Shown: positions 44,624 to 53,212 of the stretch, one piece after another
Layout: each line of letters starts with the position of its first letter
How positions within the stretch are numbered: the first letter of the stretch is position 1
Notes under the pieces: model-generated
What the model was told of the DNA's origin: nothing
Databases searched by the model: none
What the model saw: the letters and a program-made list of their open reading frames with translations, nothing else
Position numbers and translations under genes: made by a program
Source: CAYZHM01 sp964478225
GTDB taxonomy: Bacteria; Pseudomonadota; Alphaproteobacteria; Micavibrionales; Micavibrionaceae
Assembly: GCA_964478225.1 (NCBI GenBank)
Contig: CAYZHM010000008.1
Coordinates: 1-64,000 of the forward strand
Direction of reading: 5' to 3'
DNA: 64,000 nucleotides

Positions 44624-44931
44624 CCAGGGTATACGGTCAAGCTTATCCTTCAAACGCTGATTTTAGTCAATAACGCAAAACTCATGGTTTTGAAGAGCCT
44701 TACAGTAAAATTTTAAGCGCGCATTATTTTTCATAAGTAATATTATCACAGTATAGCCGCCGCAATTGCCTCGGTAGCGGGCGCAGTGGAGGCTGGTGAG
44801 TTCGGGAACCGGACTGGCGCACCGCGGCGCCAGCGGCAACTCCACGAAGATTGGCGGCTTGGTCCACGAGAATGTCGCCGCGAAGGGCGTTTCTGGTTGC
44901 GCAGATAGGGGATCCTATAGTAAAAAGAACT
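44624..44931. other. Intergenic stretch holding a sharp composition change
   Basis: Up to about base 44756 the sequence is AT-rich like the glycan genes. From about 44757 (GCCGCCGCAATTGCC) it becomes distinctly GC-rich and stays so until about 49060. No gene, tRNA, direct repeat or clear terminator was found here. An open frame from 44851 exists but is probably upstream leader of the next gene. Confidence 0.6.
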
Positions 44932-46284
44932 ATGATCCTGCTCACTCGCCTAGGGCGATGCGCCCAGGACCCGACGGCGCGACGCGTCGGACTTCTGGCA
45001 CTCCTGCTTGCTACTTTCTCTGCTTCGGTTTTCGCCGCTGATCCTATTCCAGGGGACGCTTGCTCGACCGCCGATAGCTATCAGTGGTCAGGTGGACCGG
45101 AAGCCGCCGGCAAGGCTTACCTCATGACATGTCAGGGGAGCGTCTGGGTCCGCATCCTCGAAACATCCGCGACGGGCTTCGTGGGAGTGAAGCAAGCCGC
45201 GCCGAAAACGCCGCTCGACGTGGCAGGCGAGGTGAAGCTCGGCGTCAGCACGGGCTTGGCCTGCAACTCCAATACGGCAGGGGGGATGCGGTACAACAGT
45301 ACGAGCAAGTTGATTGAGTTTTGTAACCAGACGGCCTGGGGTCCGCTTCTTACGACTGTTGCCTGCGATTCCACCCCGGCGGCTTTCACGTTCGCCGATC
45401 AGACCTCGCAGGTCGTGAGCACACTCATTCCCTCGAATATCATCGCCATCAGCGACACGGCGCCCGCCTGCACCTCGATCGTCAGCGTTAGCGGCGATGG
45501 CGGCCCTCAGTATCGCACTTGTTCTGATTCCATCTGCTCCAGCGTCCTGCAGGACTGGACGGCGGACAACAAGTCGCTTGTTATGAACGGGCCGCGTTAT
45601 TTGCAAGTGCGGACGACTACCTCGGCCTCGTCGGCGACGACCCACCACGTGTCGATCACTGTCGGCGCCGTCAGCGATAACTGGTCGCTGACCACGAGCA
45701 ACCCTGGACCTTGCGGCGATGTCGGACCGGGCGATGTCGGCACAGTATGCAGCGACGGATCGGTGTATGCAGGCATCACGCCGGACGGAAATCGTCATAT
45801 GTATGTTCCACGGTGCGATCTAGGGATGAGTTGGGATGGCGCCGCATGCTCTGGAGCGCGCGACAGCTTGGCGTGGAATAATGGAAATAGCTCCGACACT
45901 GTGCAGACGTTTGCCAATAGCGGCGTCAGCGGTTCGTTGCATACGGCGGAGCTTCTCACTATTGATTCCGATAGCGCCACGGGCGGAATTCAACCGCATC
46001 TCGCAGCGAAAGCGTGCGCCGATCTTAGCGATCATGGCAAAGGCGATTGGTATCTGCCGGCGATCAGTGAGCTGAGTGTCATTTATTCGAATCTCCAAGA
46101 CGGCACGCCGCAGGACAATAGCCCCGACCCAATCATCAGCGGATTGACTACCTCGTCTTATTGGTCATCAACAGAACTGGGCAATAGCTCCGGGCACGCG
46201 CAAGCCAGAAGCTTCACCTCTGGAGGGGTTAGCAATCTGCTCAAGCAGAACACGTACGCTGTGCGTTGTGCTCGGAAAGAATAG
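44932..46284 (+). CDS. Secreted DUF1566-type (Lcl C-terminal) protein, copy 1
   Basis: A 450-residue exported protein. ATG 44932 gives a signal peptide with a hydrophobic core (VGLLALLLATFSASVFA) and an A-x-A type cleavage site before ADPIPGD. A GFVGVKQAAPKTPLDVAG segment (about residues 82-100) is of the G-I-G-x-x-x-P-x-x-x-L-D-V type found in many surface and fibre proteins. The C-terminus has ACADLSDHGKGDWYLPAISEL, followed by YWSSTELG and AVRCARKE, typical of the DUF1566/Lcl C-terminal domain. About half of its residues match the next gene. GC-rich codon use differs from the flanking glycan genes. Surface attachment or adhesion is a guess. Confidence 0.8.
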   Translation: MILLTRLGRCAQDPTARRVGLLALLLATFSASVFAADPIPGDACSTADSYQWSGGPEAAGKAYLMTCQGSVWVRILETSATGFVGVKQAAPKTPLDVAGEVKLGVSTGLACNSNTAGGMRYNSTSKLIEFCNQTAWGPLLTTVACDSTPAAFTFADQTSQVVSTLIPSNIIAISDTAPACTSIVSVSGDGGPQYRTCSDSICSSVLQDWTADNKSLVMNGPRYLQVRTTTSASSATTHHVSITVGAVSDNWSLTTSNPGPCGDVGPGDVGTVCSDGSVYAGITPDGNRHMYVPRCDLGMSWDGAACSGARDSLAWNNGNSSDTVQTFANSGVSGSLHTAELLTIDSDSATGGIQPHLAAKACADLSDHGKGDWYLPAISELSVIYSNLQDGTPQDNSPDPIISGLTTSSYWSSTELGNSSGHAQARSFTSGGVSNLLKQNTYAVRCARKE

Positions 46285-46323
46285 GACCCCAATGATCGAG
46301 ATACTCACAGGAGCCATTACGCG

Positions 46324-47640
46324 ATGCTGAGTGCTAGAAACATTGCGGTCACCGCCTTCGCCATCGTGGCGTTGTCTGTTATCGCGCCGACAGCATTCGC
46401 TGTTGATCCCGCGCCAGGGGATGCCTGCTCTACTAATACTCAAGTGCAATGGTCCGGAGGTCCGGAAGCGAGCGGCAAGGCCTACTGGATGGTTTGCCAG
46501 GGCGGTGCGTGGACTCGCATGCTCGAAACCGCCACAAGCGGTTATGTCGGTATTCGCAGTGCCGCTCCAAAAACTCCTCTCGATGTGGGCGGAGAGATGA
46601 AGATTGGCGATTCCAGTTTGCCCTGCGGAGCGGATGCGGAAGGCGCGATCCGGTATGACGCGACCAGCAAGCTCATCGAATACTGCAACCTTTCGGATTG
46701 GACGCCCGTGTTAGTCAATGCGCAATGCGACGTCACTCCCGCCCCCTTTGCCTTTGTCGACCAGAAGTCGTTGGGCACGTCCGTCTTGGTCGAGTCCGAC
46801 ATTATTCCCATCAACGGCACCGACCCCGGCTGCACGTCCTTGGTCAGCATCAGTGGCAGCGGTAGTCCTGAGTTTAGGACTTGTAGTGATGCCAGTTGCG
46901 CCAGCGTCTTGCAGGCGTGGACTAGCACCAACAAGACCCTGGCCATGAACGGCCCGCAATACTTACAACTGAGGACGACCTCTCCGGGGACGGCAAGCTC
47001 CACGCATACCGTCACGATTACCGTAGGGGGCGTGAGCGACCAGTGGGATGTGTCGACAACCTCGGCCGGATCGTGCGGCGATGTTGCTCTTGCTGAGATC
47101 GGAACGGTATGCTCTGATGGTTCTGTCTACGCGGGGATTTCGCCCGACGGGAACGTCAATATGTACATTACCCGCTGCGACGCGGGGATGGCTTGGGACG
47201 GAGCCAACTGTACTGGAACGGCGGCGAATAAACCATGGAACAACGGAAATGGATCCAATAATGTGGTGACATCGGCCACCAGTTCGGTGAGCGGCGCTTC
47301 GAACACGCCGATGATCATTGCGATCGATTCTGACAGCGGCACGGGCGGAACCCAACCCCACGTTGCGGCACAGGCCTGCGCCGACCTGACCGATCATGGC
47401 AACACCGATTGGTATTTGCCGGCGTCAAGCGAAATGCAGGTCATCTACGCAAATCTACAGGATGGTCTTCCTGCGGACGGCAATCCCGACCCCGTCATCA
47501 GCGGGTTTATGACTTCGCCTTACTCGTCGTCCACAGAAATGAGCAGTACGCATATGCGAGCCATTAGTTTCAGTTCTGGCAGCGGCAGTACGCAGCTCAA
47601 ACGCTACACATACCCGGTTCGTTGCGCGAGAAAGGATTGA
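46324..47640 (+). CDS. Secreted DUF1566-type (Lcl C-terminal) protein, copy 2
   Basis: A 438-residue tandem paralogue of the previous gene, 39 bases downstream with AGGAG in the gap. Signal peptide: MLSARNIAVTAFAIVALSVI and cleavage after TAFA. The same modules follow in order: DACST, QWSGGPEA, GYVGIRSAAPKTPLDVGG, IRYDATSKLIEYC, SCGDV, and the C-terminal ACADLTDHGNTDWYLPASSE with YPVRCARKD. The duplication is old enough for substantial divergence. It may be co-transcribed with copy 1. Confidence 0.8.
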   Translation: MLSARNIAVTAFAIVALSVIAPTAFAVDPAPGDACSTNTQVQWSGGPEASGKAYWMVCQGGAWTRMLETATSGYVGIRSAAPKTPLDVGGEMKIGDSSLPCGADAEGAIRYDATSKLIEYCNLSDWTPVLVNAQCDVTPAPFAFVDQKSLGTSVLVESDIIPINGTDPGCTSLVSISGSGSPEFRTCSDASCASVLQAWTSTNKTLAMNGPQYLQLRTTSPGTASSTHTVTITVGGVSDQWDVSTTSAGSCGDVALAEIGTVCSDGSVYAGISPDGNVNMYITRCDAGMAWDGANCTGTAANKPWNNGNGSNNVVTSATSSVSGASNTPMIIAIDSDSGTGGTQPHVAAQACADLTDHGNTDWYLPASSEMQVIYANLQDGLPADGNPDPVISGFMTSPYSSSTEMSSTHMRAISFSSGSGSTQLKRYTYPVRCARKD

Positions 47641-47668
47641 CCTCCCGCACGGCCCAAGGATCGGCCGG

Positions 47669-47884
47669 TTATTGCTCTTCGCCAACAAACGCATCGAGTA
47701 GGCACGCGGCCCCCTCGTCGAGCAGCCAAGCGATCATTGACTGCTGCTCGACTTCAGGAAGCGCCAGCAACTCGGCGACGACTGCCAGCTCCGCCGCCCG
47801 CGCCGTCAGCCGGTACGAAGCGGCGTCGCCGCGACTTGTCCATTCATTTCGGCCGCGCAGAATCGCCGCGGAAAGCGCACGCAA
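47669..47884 (-). CDS. Possible small protein of unknown function
   Basis: A 71-residue frame, MRALSAAILRGRNEW to LDAFVGEEQ, rich in Ala, Leu and Glu, with a protein-like composition that its opposite-strand frame (Ser-rich) lacks. No family is recognised and no strong ribosome site was found. It may be a genuine small gene, a remnant or a chance frame in GC-rich DNA. Confidence 0.25.
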   Translation of the reverse strand: MRALSAAILRGRNEWTSRGDAASYRLTARAAELAVVAELLALPEVEQQSMIAWLLDEGAACLLDAFVGEEQ

Positions 47885-48207
47885 ACGGCCCGACGGCTGA
47901 ACGCCGCCGCAAGAGGCGTCAGATTTACTGACGGCGCGCTAGTTGGACACCCCAGTGAAATAGGCAAGCACAAGTCTCTCCCTGTTCGCTGCGCGCCATG
48001 CAAGAGAATCTGCTTCCATTGCCCGAAGAAGATTCTCTGCCCAAGCCGTTCCCGTGATCGCGACGGCAGTTCCGGCGGCAAGGCAACAGCTCGGGGTAAT
48101 TGCTAGGCCCTGGAGCCACCTCGAACTATCCGATAATTCCGGACAGTTGCGGAGCCCGGCCCCAACTCTTCGAAATTTTCGAAAGGTTCTCTTGGCGATT
48201 GAATCAT
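47885..48207. other. Non-coding stretch upstream of the toxin-antitoxin pair
   Basis: About 320 GC-rich bases without a convincing gene. It contains a perfect inverted repeat TTCGAAA-T-TTTCGAA at 48169-48183, and shortly before it an imperfect one around AACTATCCG and CGGACAGTT. No T-run follows, so they do not look like terminators. I see no integrase, tRNA or repeat that would mark an insertion site. Confidence 0.4.
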
Positions 48208-48237
48208 TTGACATTGTACGGCAGTTTGCCGTATAGT
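48208..48237 (+). promoter_or_regulatory. Sigma-70-like promoter of the toxin-antitoxin operon
   Basis: TTGACA (48208-48213) and TATAGT (48232-48237) are separated by 18 bases and lie 25 bases before the antitoxin ATG. AAGGAG (48250-48255) is the ribosome site, seven bases before the start. The -35 is a perfect consensus and the -10 differs at two positions. Confidence 0.75.
48217..48233. promoter_or_regulatory. Probable antitoxin operator (perfect 7-bp inverted repeat)
   Basis: TACGGCA, three bases, TGCCGTA: a perfect palindrome lying between the -35 and -10 and touching the -10. Ribbon-helix-helix antitoxins bind such sites to repress their own operon, so this is the likely binding site of the DUF1778 protein encoded just downstream. 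Binding itself is inferred. Confidence 0.7.
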
Positions 48238-48262
48238 AGAGATAGAGAGAAGGAGTTGCGAC

Positions 48263-48544
48263 ATGCTCGATGAAAAGAAAACTGCTCGCCTGGAAGCCCG
48301 TCTTCCTGCCGAGATCCACTCGCTATTGAAGAAAGCGGCAGACCTGCAGGGCCGGTCGCTGAGCGATTTTGTGATTGCATCAGCGCGAGAAGCCGCCGAG
48401 CAGGCCATCGCCCGCAGCAACGAAATCCGGCTGACCTTGACCGAGCAAAAGCGGTTCGCCCAAGCCATTCTGAATCCTCCACCTGTCGCACAGCCGCTGC
48501 GCAAGGCGATGAAGAACCGCGAGCGATTGCTGGACCACTCATGA
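48263..48544 (+). CDS. DUF1778 ribbon-helix-helix antitoxin (TacA-like)
   Basis: A 93-residue antitoxin. KTARLEARLPAEIHSLLKKA and the following LQGRSLSDFVIASA form the ribbon-helix-helix DNA-binding domain typical of DUF1778 proteins; the basic C-terminal tail (ending MKNRERLLDHS) would wrap the toxin. It represses its own promoter together with the toxin and neutralises the acetyltransferase encoded next, whose start overlaps its stop (ATGA). The start is set by AAGGAG. Confidence 0.92.
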   Translation: MLDEKKTARLEARLPAEIHSLLKKAADLQGRSLSDFVIASAREAAEQAIARSNEIRLTLTEQKRFAQAILNPPPVAQPLRKAMKNRERLLDHS

Positions 48545-49050
48545 ACCAGGGACTGTTTCGCCTTGAGTTGCTGGCGAAGCACGATCGCACTCGGTTCGAC
48601 TGCGGCGTGCCGGAGTTAAATTCCTACTTCCACACGCAGGTCAGTCAGGATGTGAGGCGACACTACGCCACCTGCTTCGTCGCCGTCGATAAACAGGAAG
48701 GTCGCGTTGCGGGCTACTATACGCTCTCCATGGGCAGCATTGCCCTGAGCGATCTGCCCGAGAGCCTAGCAAAACAGCTTCCGCGATACTCTCAGGCGCC
48801 GATTGCCCGCTTAGGGCGTCTTGCCATCAACTTGGAGCACCAGGGACAGAAGCTTGGCAGCGCGTTATTGGCAGATGCGATTTACCGGGTCGCCCAATCG
48901 GAGATTGCTGCGTATGCCATTGTCGTGGATGCCAAGGACCGCAACGCAGCTAGCTTCTACGAGCACTTTGGCTTTCTAAAGCTGTCGCGGGATCCCCAGA
49001 CACTCTTCCTACCGATCAGCACAGCGATAAAGTCGCTCGGCAAGAAGTAG
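48541..49050 (+). CDS. GNAT-family toxin (TacT-like)
   Basis: A 169-residue acetyltransferase of the type paired with DUF1778 antitoxins. FDCGVPELNSYFH is the characteristic N-terminal motif, ARLGRLAINLEHQGQKLGSAL holds the acetyl-CoA loop, and SFYEHFGF carries the conserved Tyr. TacT-type toxins acetylate the amino group of charged tRNAs and stop translation. Pairing with an antitoxin, and GC-rich codon use like the rest of this block, suggest a horizontally acquired module. Confidence 0.92.
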   Translation: MNQGLFRLELLAKHDRTRFDCGVPELNSYFHTQVSQDVRRHYATCFVAVDKQEGRVAGYYTLSMGSIALSDLPESLAKQLPRYSQAPIARLGRLAINLEHQGQKLGSALLADAIYRVAQSEIAAYAIVVDAKDRNAASFYEHFGFLKLSRDPQTLFLPISTAIKSLGKK

Positions 49051-49312
49051 CATTCTTACTGCCGCCGGCTGCTTCAATTCAAGCTTCTGCGTTGCATTCT
49101 GCTTCTGGTCTTAATTTCCGTAACATACATTATCACGCAAAAAATGGGTCGTGCACCCATCAAGTCAATTTTTCAAGCTAAATACCAGCCAGGGTAACAT
49201 TATGTTAATACTTTAGGGGTAGAATTTAAGTATGTATCTCTCTTTATCAAAGGCGAGATGCATTTGTTAGTGGGAAAAACTATTAAAAACAAAGGGTTGC
49301 AGGGTAGAGATT

Positions 49313-51619
49313 ATGTACAAGGGTTATGAGAGTGTGACTGCCAAATCAACGTCTCATTCGGAGATTTCTATTGAAATTCATGGCGATAGTGTCCAGGTGG
49401 CAGATGCTTCCTTCATCCGCGATGCGGATTTTACACGTGACGGCATGGATCTCGTGCTTCACGGGCCAGAGGGGAGCGCCCGTATTGAGGGATATTTCGC
49501 CGAAGCGGAACCCCCTGTTATCTCAGCACCAGACGGTACAACTCTTAGCCCCGCCCTTGTGGATTCCTTCCTGAAATCAGGGTCTGAATACGCGTCATTG
49601 GACGGCGCAACGGATGAGAGCCCTGTTGGGGCTGTCAGCGAGGTAAGCGGTGAGGTCACAGTGACCCACCTTGATGGCACAAGCGAAATCGCAACGCTCG
49701 GCGCACCAATTTACGAAGGCGACATTATCGAGACAGCTGGAGCTGGCGCGGTGAACATTACGTTTGTCGATGAAACGCAGTTTGCTGTGTCAGAAAATGC
49801 CCGTTTGGCGATTGATGAATATGTTTTTGATCCGCAAACCAACGAAGGTTCTACGGATTTCTCTGTTCTGAAGGGGCTTTTCGTATTTACGTCCGGTCTT
49901 ATTGGTCGCGAAGATCCGGATGACGTGACCATTGATACACCCATGGGGTCAATCGGTATCCGCGGGACAATTATCGCAGGGAATGTGAATAGCGGCGAAA
50001 TCACAGTCGTAGAAGGTGCCATTGTTTTGCGCGACTTTGAAGGCCACCAGGTTGAATTGGCCAGCCAGTTTGAAACAGCTAAATTTAACCCCGTAGGCGG
50101 CGGAATTGACCATATTGGAGTTCTGGACGCAACAGTTGTGAGTGAGAATTTCTCAAGCGTTGCCAAAGTTTCGGGGGGATTGTTCTCTTCCGTGAATGAT
50201 GCGGCCAAAGATGCGCCGGCAGACGTTCAGAACGCCCCAGAAACACAGCCTGAGCAGCAAAACCAAACAGACGGCAGCGAGCAGCACGGAGAGGTTCTTC
50301 AGACTCCTCAGCAGCCCCTGCCCCCATTAGGATTGCGTCCTGTGATGCAGAGTACCAATCAGGCTGCTCTGAAAACCGTACAAGATTTTAGCCAGGGCTT
50401 GCATAATCAACTCGCAGGGGTAAATTTTGAATTTCGCGGCGATCCAATTTCGCAAGCTCAGGTTGATATAGGAACAACCCTTATCGAGCGGGATGCAAGA
50501 TGGGCTGAGACCACGCAAGATCCAAACTTGGCTCCACCGCCTGTCTTAGCGCCAACCGGAGCAGCAGCTATCCCTACCAGTATTAACGCGGCGCCAGACA
50601 GCTTCTTTACCGGGACGTCAAATTTAACCTGGTCGTATGATTTTTCAGCGCAATTCCCTAATCTTCCGGCAAACTACAAATACAGCTTGGTGGGCTATAC
50701 CGGTTCGACGGCTGCGAATGGTGCAGCCAGCCAGGGAACACCTTTGGCAATCAGTCTGACGAGCGAAACAGACGGGTTTGATATCATCTTGCGCCATGCG
50801 AATGGGGAAGTTTTTGATACCATCCATTTCAATATTGTAAATGGGAACACCGTATCCACGAGCGGGTCACATACCATTGGCACTGCTGGAAATATAACGT
50901 TGTACACTGGTGTAACCACTCCAACGATAGCAGGAAGTTCCAATACGATATTTTTCGACGGCTCAACAAATCTGACACTTGCTGGCAATGGCAACTTTGT
51001 CTATTTAAGTGATGATGCCACCGGGAACGCCACAGTTAGCGCAACAGCATCTGGCAATAACCTTTTCGGAGGAGCTGTAGCAAATACTATCACATTTGCT
51101 GTAAGTAGCCTTTCGGCTGACGGCAACAAAATTTATGGATTGGCGGGCGATGATACGTTTAAAATTAATGGTTCCACCGCCTTGCTCATGCAAAAACAAA
51201 GTGGAACCGATACTGATGCCAATAAAATTACGAACACACTGATCAGTGGGGGAACAGACCGCGATGTGTTGCAATTCAATGTTGGCCCTATGCAACACAC
51301 TGAACTTGATTTCTCAAAGATGGAAGCCTTGGGCAACCAAATTCGTGGAATTGAGGAGATTTACACGGTTGGGGGTTCGGGCAATGCCACTGTGGTTTTA
51401 ACGTTGGAGAATATATTTAAAATCACCGATCAAGACCATAAACTCTATTTGAACATGGACGGAACAGACATCGTCAAATTCGACGACAGCAAGGGAACAA
51501 TGACGCAGACCGGCACCACAGGCGGCTACGATGTCTATGAAGGCGATTACAATGGACAACATGTAACCCTTTACGTGGACTCTGACGCTGCCGCAAACGT
51601 TGCGAGCGTTCTGCCATAA
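49313..51619 (+). CDS. FecR-domain protein, probable type I secretion-linked surface protein
   Basis: A 768-residue acidic protein without signal peptide or membrane helix. Residues about 100-260 form a FecR-type domain: VSGEVTVTHLDG, PIYEGDIIETAGAGAVNITF, and TIDTPMGSIGIRGTIIAG. A Pro/Gln-rich linker (around residues 305-345) follows, then a beta-rich, Thr/Asn/Gly-rich C-terminal half. FecR domains without a membrane segment occur in large proteins exported by type I systems. AT-like composition returns here after the GC-rich block. A clear terminator follows. Exact role unknown. Confidence 0.75.
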   Translation: MYKGYESVTAKSTSHSEISIEIHGDSVQVADASFIRDADFTRDGMDLVLHGPEGSARIEGYFAEAEPPVISAPDGTTLSPALVDSFLKSGSEYASLDGATDESPVGAVSEVSGEVTVTHLDGTSEIATLGAPIYEGDIIETAGAGAVNITFVDETQFAVSENARLAIDEYVFDPQTNEGSTDFSVLKGLFVFTSGLIGREDPDDVTIDTPMGSIGIRGTIIAGNVNSGEITVVEGAIVLRDFEGHQVELASQFETAKFNPVGGGIDHIGVLDATVVSENFSSVAKVSGGLFSSVNDAAKDAPADVQNAPETQPEQQNQTDGSEQHGEVLQTPQQPLPPLGLRPVMQSTNQAALKTVQDFSQGLHNQLAGVNFEFRGDPISQAQVDIGTTLIERDARWAETTQDPNLAPPPVLAPTGAAAIPTSINAAPDSFFTGTSNLTWSYDFSAQFPNLPANYKYSLVGYTGSTAANGAASQGTPLAISLTSETDGFDIILRHANGEVFDTIHFNIVNGNTVSTSGSHTIGTAGNITLYTGVTTPTIAGSSNTIFFDGSTNLTLAGNGNFVYLSDDATGNATVSATASGNNLFGGAVANTITFAVSSLSADGNKIYGLAGDDTFKINGSTALLMQKQSGTDTDANKITNTLISGGTDRDVLQFNVGPMQHTELDFSKMEALGNQIRGIEEIYTVGGSGNATVVLTLENIFKITDQDHKLYLNMDGTDIVKFDDSKGTMTQTGTTGGYDVYEGDYNGQHVTLYVDSDAAANVASVLP

Positions 51620-51647
51620 GCCTCAACTAACAAACAATACATTACGC

Positions 51648-51675
51648 AAACCCCGCTCACTTCGGCGGGGTTTTT
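51648..51675 (+). terminator. Intrinsic terminator after the FecR-domain gene
   Basis: CCCCGC (51651-51656) pairs with GCGGGG (51665-51670), extended by AAA/TTT, with a T-run of five after the stem. It lies about 30 bases after the stop. Confidence 0.85.
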
Positions 51676-51812
51676 ACTTGTGGTTGCAAAAAAGTTTGCA
51701 TTTTTCCCATAAATTCTGTACTCTCCGGCCAGATACTGACCGATAATTAATTTTTCATAATTATTTCAGTAGTTTAGCAAATTCAAGCGTAAGAGTATAA
51801 GGATTTAAGACT

Positions 51813-53153
51813 ATGACTGTACCCGCTCAACTTTGGTATTGGGACGAAAATAACCAGGCTCTGCAAGAGTTGGATTTCTCTATGATTAACCCTTATACGG
51901 GCGAGGAAGTAGGAATCGACGGAGCCTACTATTATCTTCCTAAAGCATTTCAGGGAAGTGAGGATCCTTCTGACGAGCTGCAAGCTTTTTTAGGCGATGC
52001 TATATTTTTGACAGGATTGCCGCTAACTTTGGCTTTAACCGTTCCTAATACAGGGCCTCTCGCTTTGTTTTCGGATATTGAGACCTTCACTCTTTTCGGT
52101 GAAAGAAACATTTTTAATTTTGCACATTCTATAGTTTCTTACGGAGATATTAGAGTGTCCTCTTCTGATGGAGACGACATTATCTGGACAAACATCGGCA
52201 ATGATACAATTTTCGCTGCAGGCGGCAACGACATTATCAACTCCGGCCCAGGCAATGATTATATTTTTGCAGGCGCGGGAGGCGATGAAATCCGCGGTGG
52301 AACAGGCATAGACCTGATTTACGGGGAAGGCAACAACGATACAATCTATTTCAGCGCGGACAACACATGGTCAGCGTTTGGCGCCGGTCAAAACATGACT
52401 TTCGCAGCCCAGAACGCATGGAGCGGCGATATTGTCATGGTCAGCACATCCAACCAGAGCCACGACTATTTTGATGGCGGCTCAGGGCTTGATACGCTTG
52501 TTTTGACGGATGACAACGATGCGGTGTTCCTGCATGACCCTTATAGCCCGTTCTCCGGCAACCCGAATTCTGCGCGTATCTCTGGGATTGAGAAAATTTT
52601 GGCTGGTGACGGCAACGACATTATCGACCTGACCTCTACCCTGCTCACATACGAAGACGTCATGCTGTATGGCGAAGATGGAAATGATGTTTTGTGGTCC
52701 GGTGCGGGCGCAGACGATCTTTATGGCGGAAACGGCAATGACTACCTTGATGGCGGCGCAGGCAGCGATCTTTTGGTTGGCGGGGCCGGTGACGATATTA
52801 TGTATGGTCGTGATGGCAATGACTTTTTCTTTGTTGGTGAAGGCGCAGACCATATTCATGGAGGCCCCGGCAAAGATACGATCGTTTATGATGTTTTGGA
52901 CAACAACGTTGATCATATCTATGGTTTTGAGACCGGCGTTGGCAAAGATGTTCTCAGCATTTACGATATTCTTGAGGGCTACAACCCTGCGACCAAGATC
53001 CTCGGCGACTTTGTGAAGCTTGTTGGTGGTACGGATCTTCAGATCAATGCTGATGGCGATAAGGGCGGAGCATTTACGACCGTTGCAATCTTCGATGCGC
53101 CAGTCAACGACACACTGCAAACATTGATCAATAACGGCAATCTTATCGTATAG
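51813..53153 (+). CDS. RTX calcium-binding protein exported by type I secretion
   Basis: A 446-residue acidic protein. Two blocks of nonapeptide RTX repeats are seen: one around residues 120-175 (GNDTIFAAGGND, GAGGDEIRGGTG) and one around 285-355 (YGGNGNDYLDGGAG, YGRDGND). Each binds calcium in the parallel beta roll that folds outside the cell. The C-terminus, with DVLSIYDILEG, NADGDKGG and the final NLIV, is the uncleaved type I secretion signal of the VCA0849-like kind. The HlyD and ABC genes at 61.2-64 kb are the likely exporter. AAGGA precedes the start by about nine bases. No enzymatic domain was recognised in the N-terminal part. Confidence 0.9.
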   Translation: MTVPAQLWYWDENNQALQELDFSMINPYTGEEVGIDGAYYYLPKAFQGSEDPSDELQAFLGDAIFLTGLPLTLALTVPNTGPLALFSDIETFTLFGERNIFNFAHSIVSYGDIRVSSSDGDDIIWTNIGNDTIFAAGGNDIINSGPGNDYIFAGAGGDEIRGGTGIDLIYGEGNNDTIYFSADNTWSAFGAGQNMTFAAQNAWSGDIVMVSTSNQSHDYFDGGSGLDTLVLTDDNDAVFLHDPYSPFSGNPNSARISGIEKILAGDGNDIIDLTSTLLTYEDVMLYGEDGNDVLWSGAGADDLYGGNGNDYLDGGAGSDLLVGGAGDDIMYGRDGNDFFFVGEGADHIHGGPGKDTIVYDVLDNNVDHIYGFETGVGKDVLSIYDILEGYNPATKILGDFVKLVGGTDLQINADGDKGGAFTTVAIFDAPVNDTLQTLINNGNLIV

Positions 53154-53172
53154 ATTAGAACCTGATTTCAGC

Positions 53173-53206
53173 CATTAGGGGACTTTTGAAGTCCCCTAAT
53201 GTTTTT
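53173..53206 (+). terminator. Strong intrinsic terminator after the RTX gene
   Basis: A perfect 13-bp stem (53173-53185 with 53189-53201), a three-base loop and then TTTTT. It lies between convergent genes and fits plus-strand transcription; the reverse direction has no T-run. Confidence 0.92.
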
Positions 53207-53212
53207 CTAATT

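Noticed and set aside
45088..45798. 236-residue frame on the minus strand
   Set aside because: Arg- and His-rich shadow of the GC-rich DUF1566-type gene on the plus strand.
48169..48183. Perfect inverted repeat as a transcription terminator
   Set aside because: AT-rich 7-bp arms with a one-base centre and no T-run; cannot form a good hairpin, though it could be a protein-binding site.
44757..49060. Prophage or integrative element
   Set aside because: No integrase, transposase, tRNA, direct repeat or phage gene was seen; only composition and a toxin-antitoxin pair support mobility.
52482..53120. 212-residue frame on the minus strand
   Set aside because: Shadow of the RTX repeats; the repeat periodicity keeps the antisense frame open.
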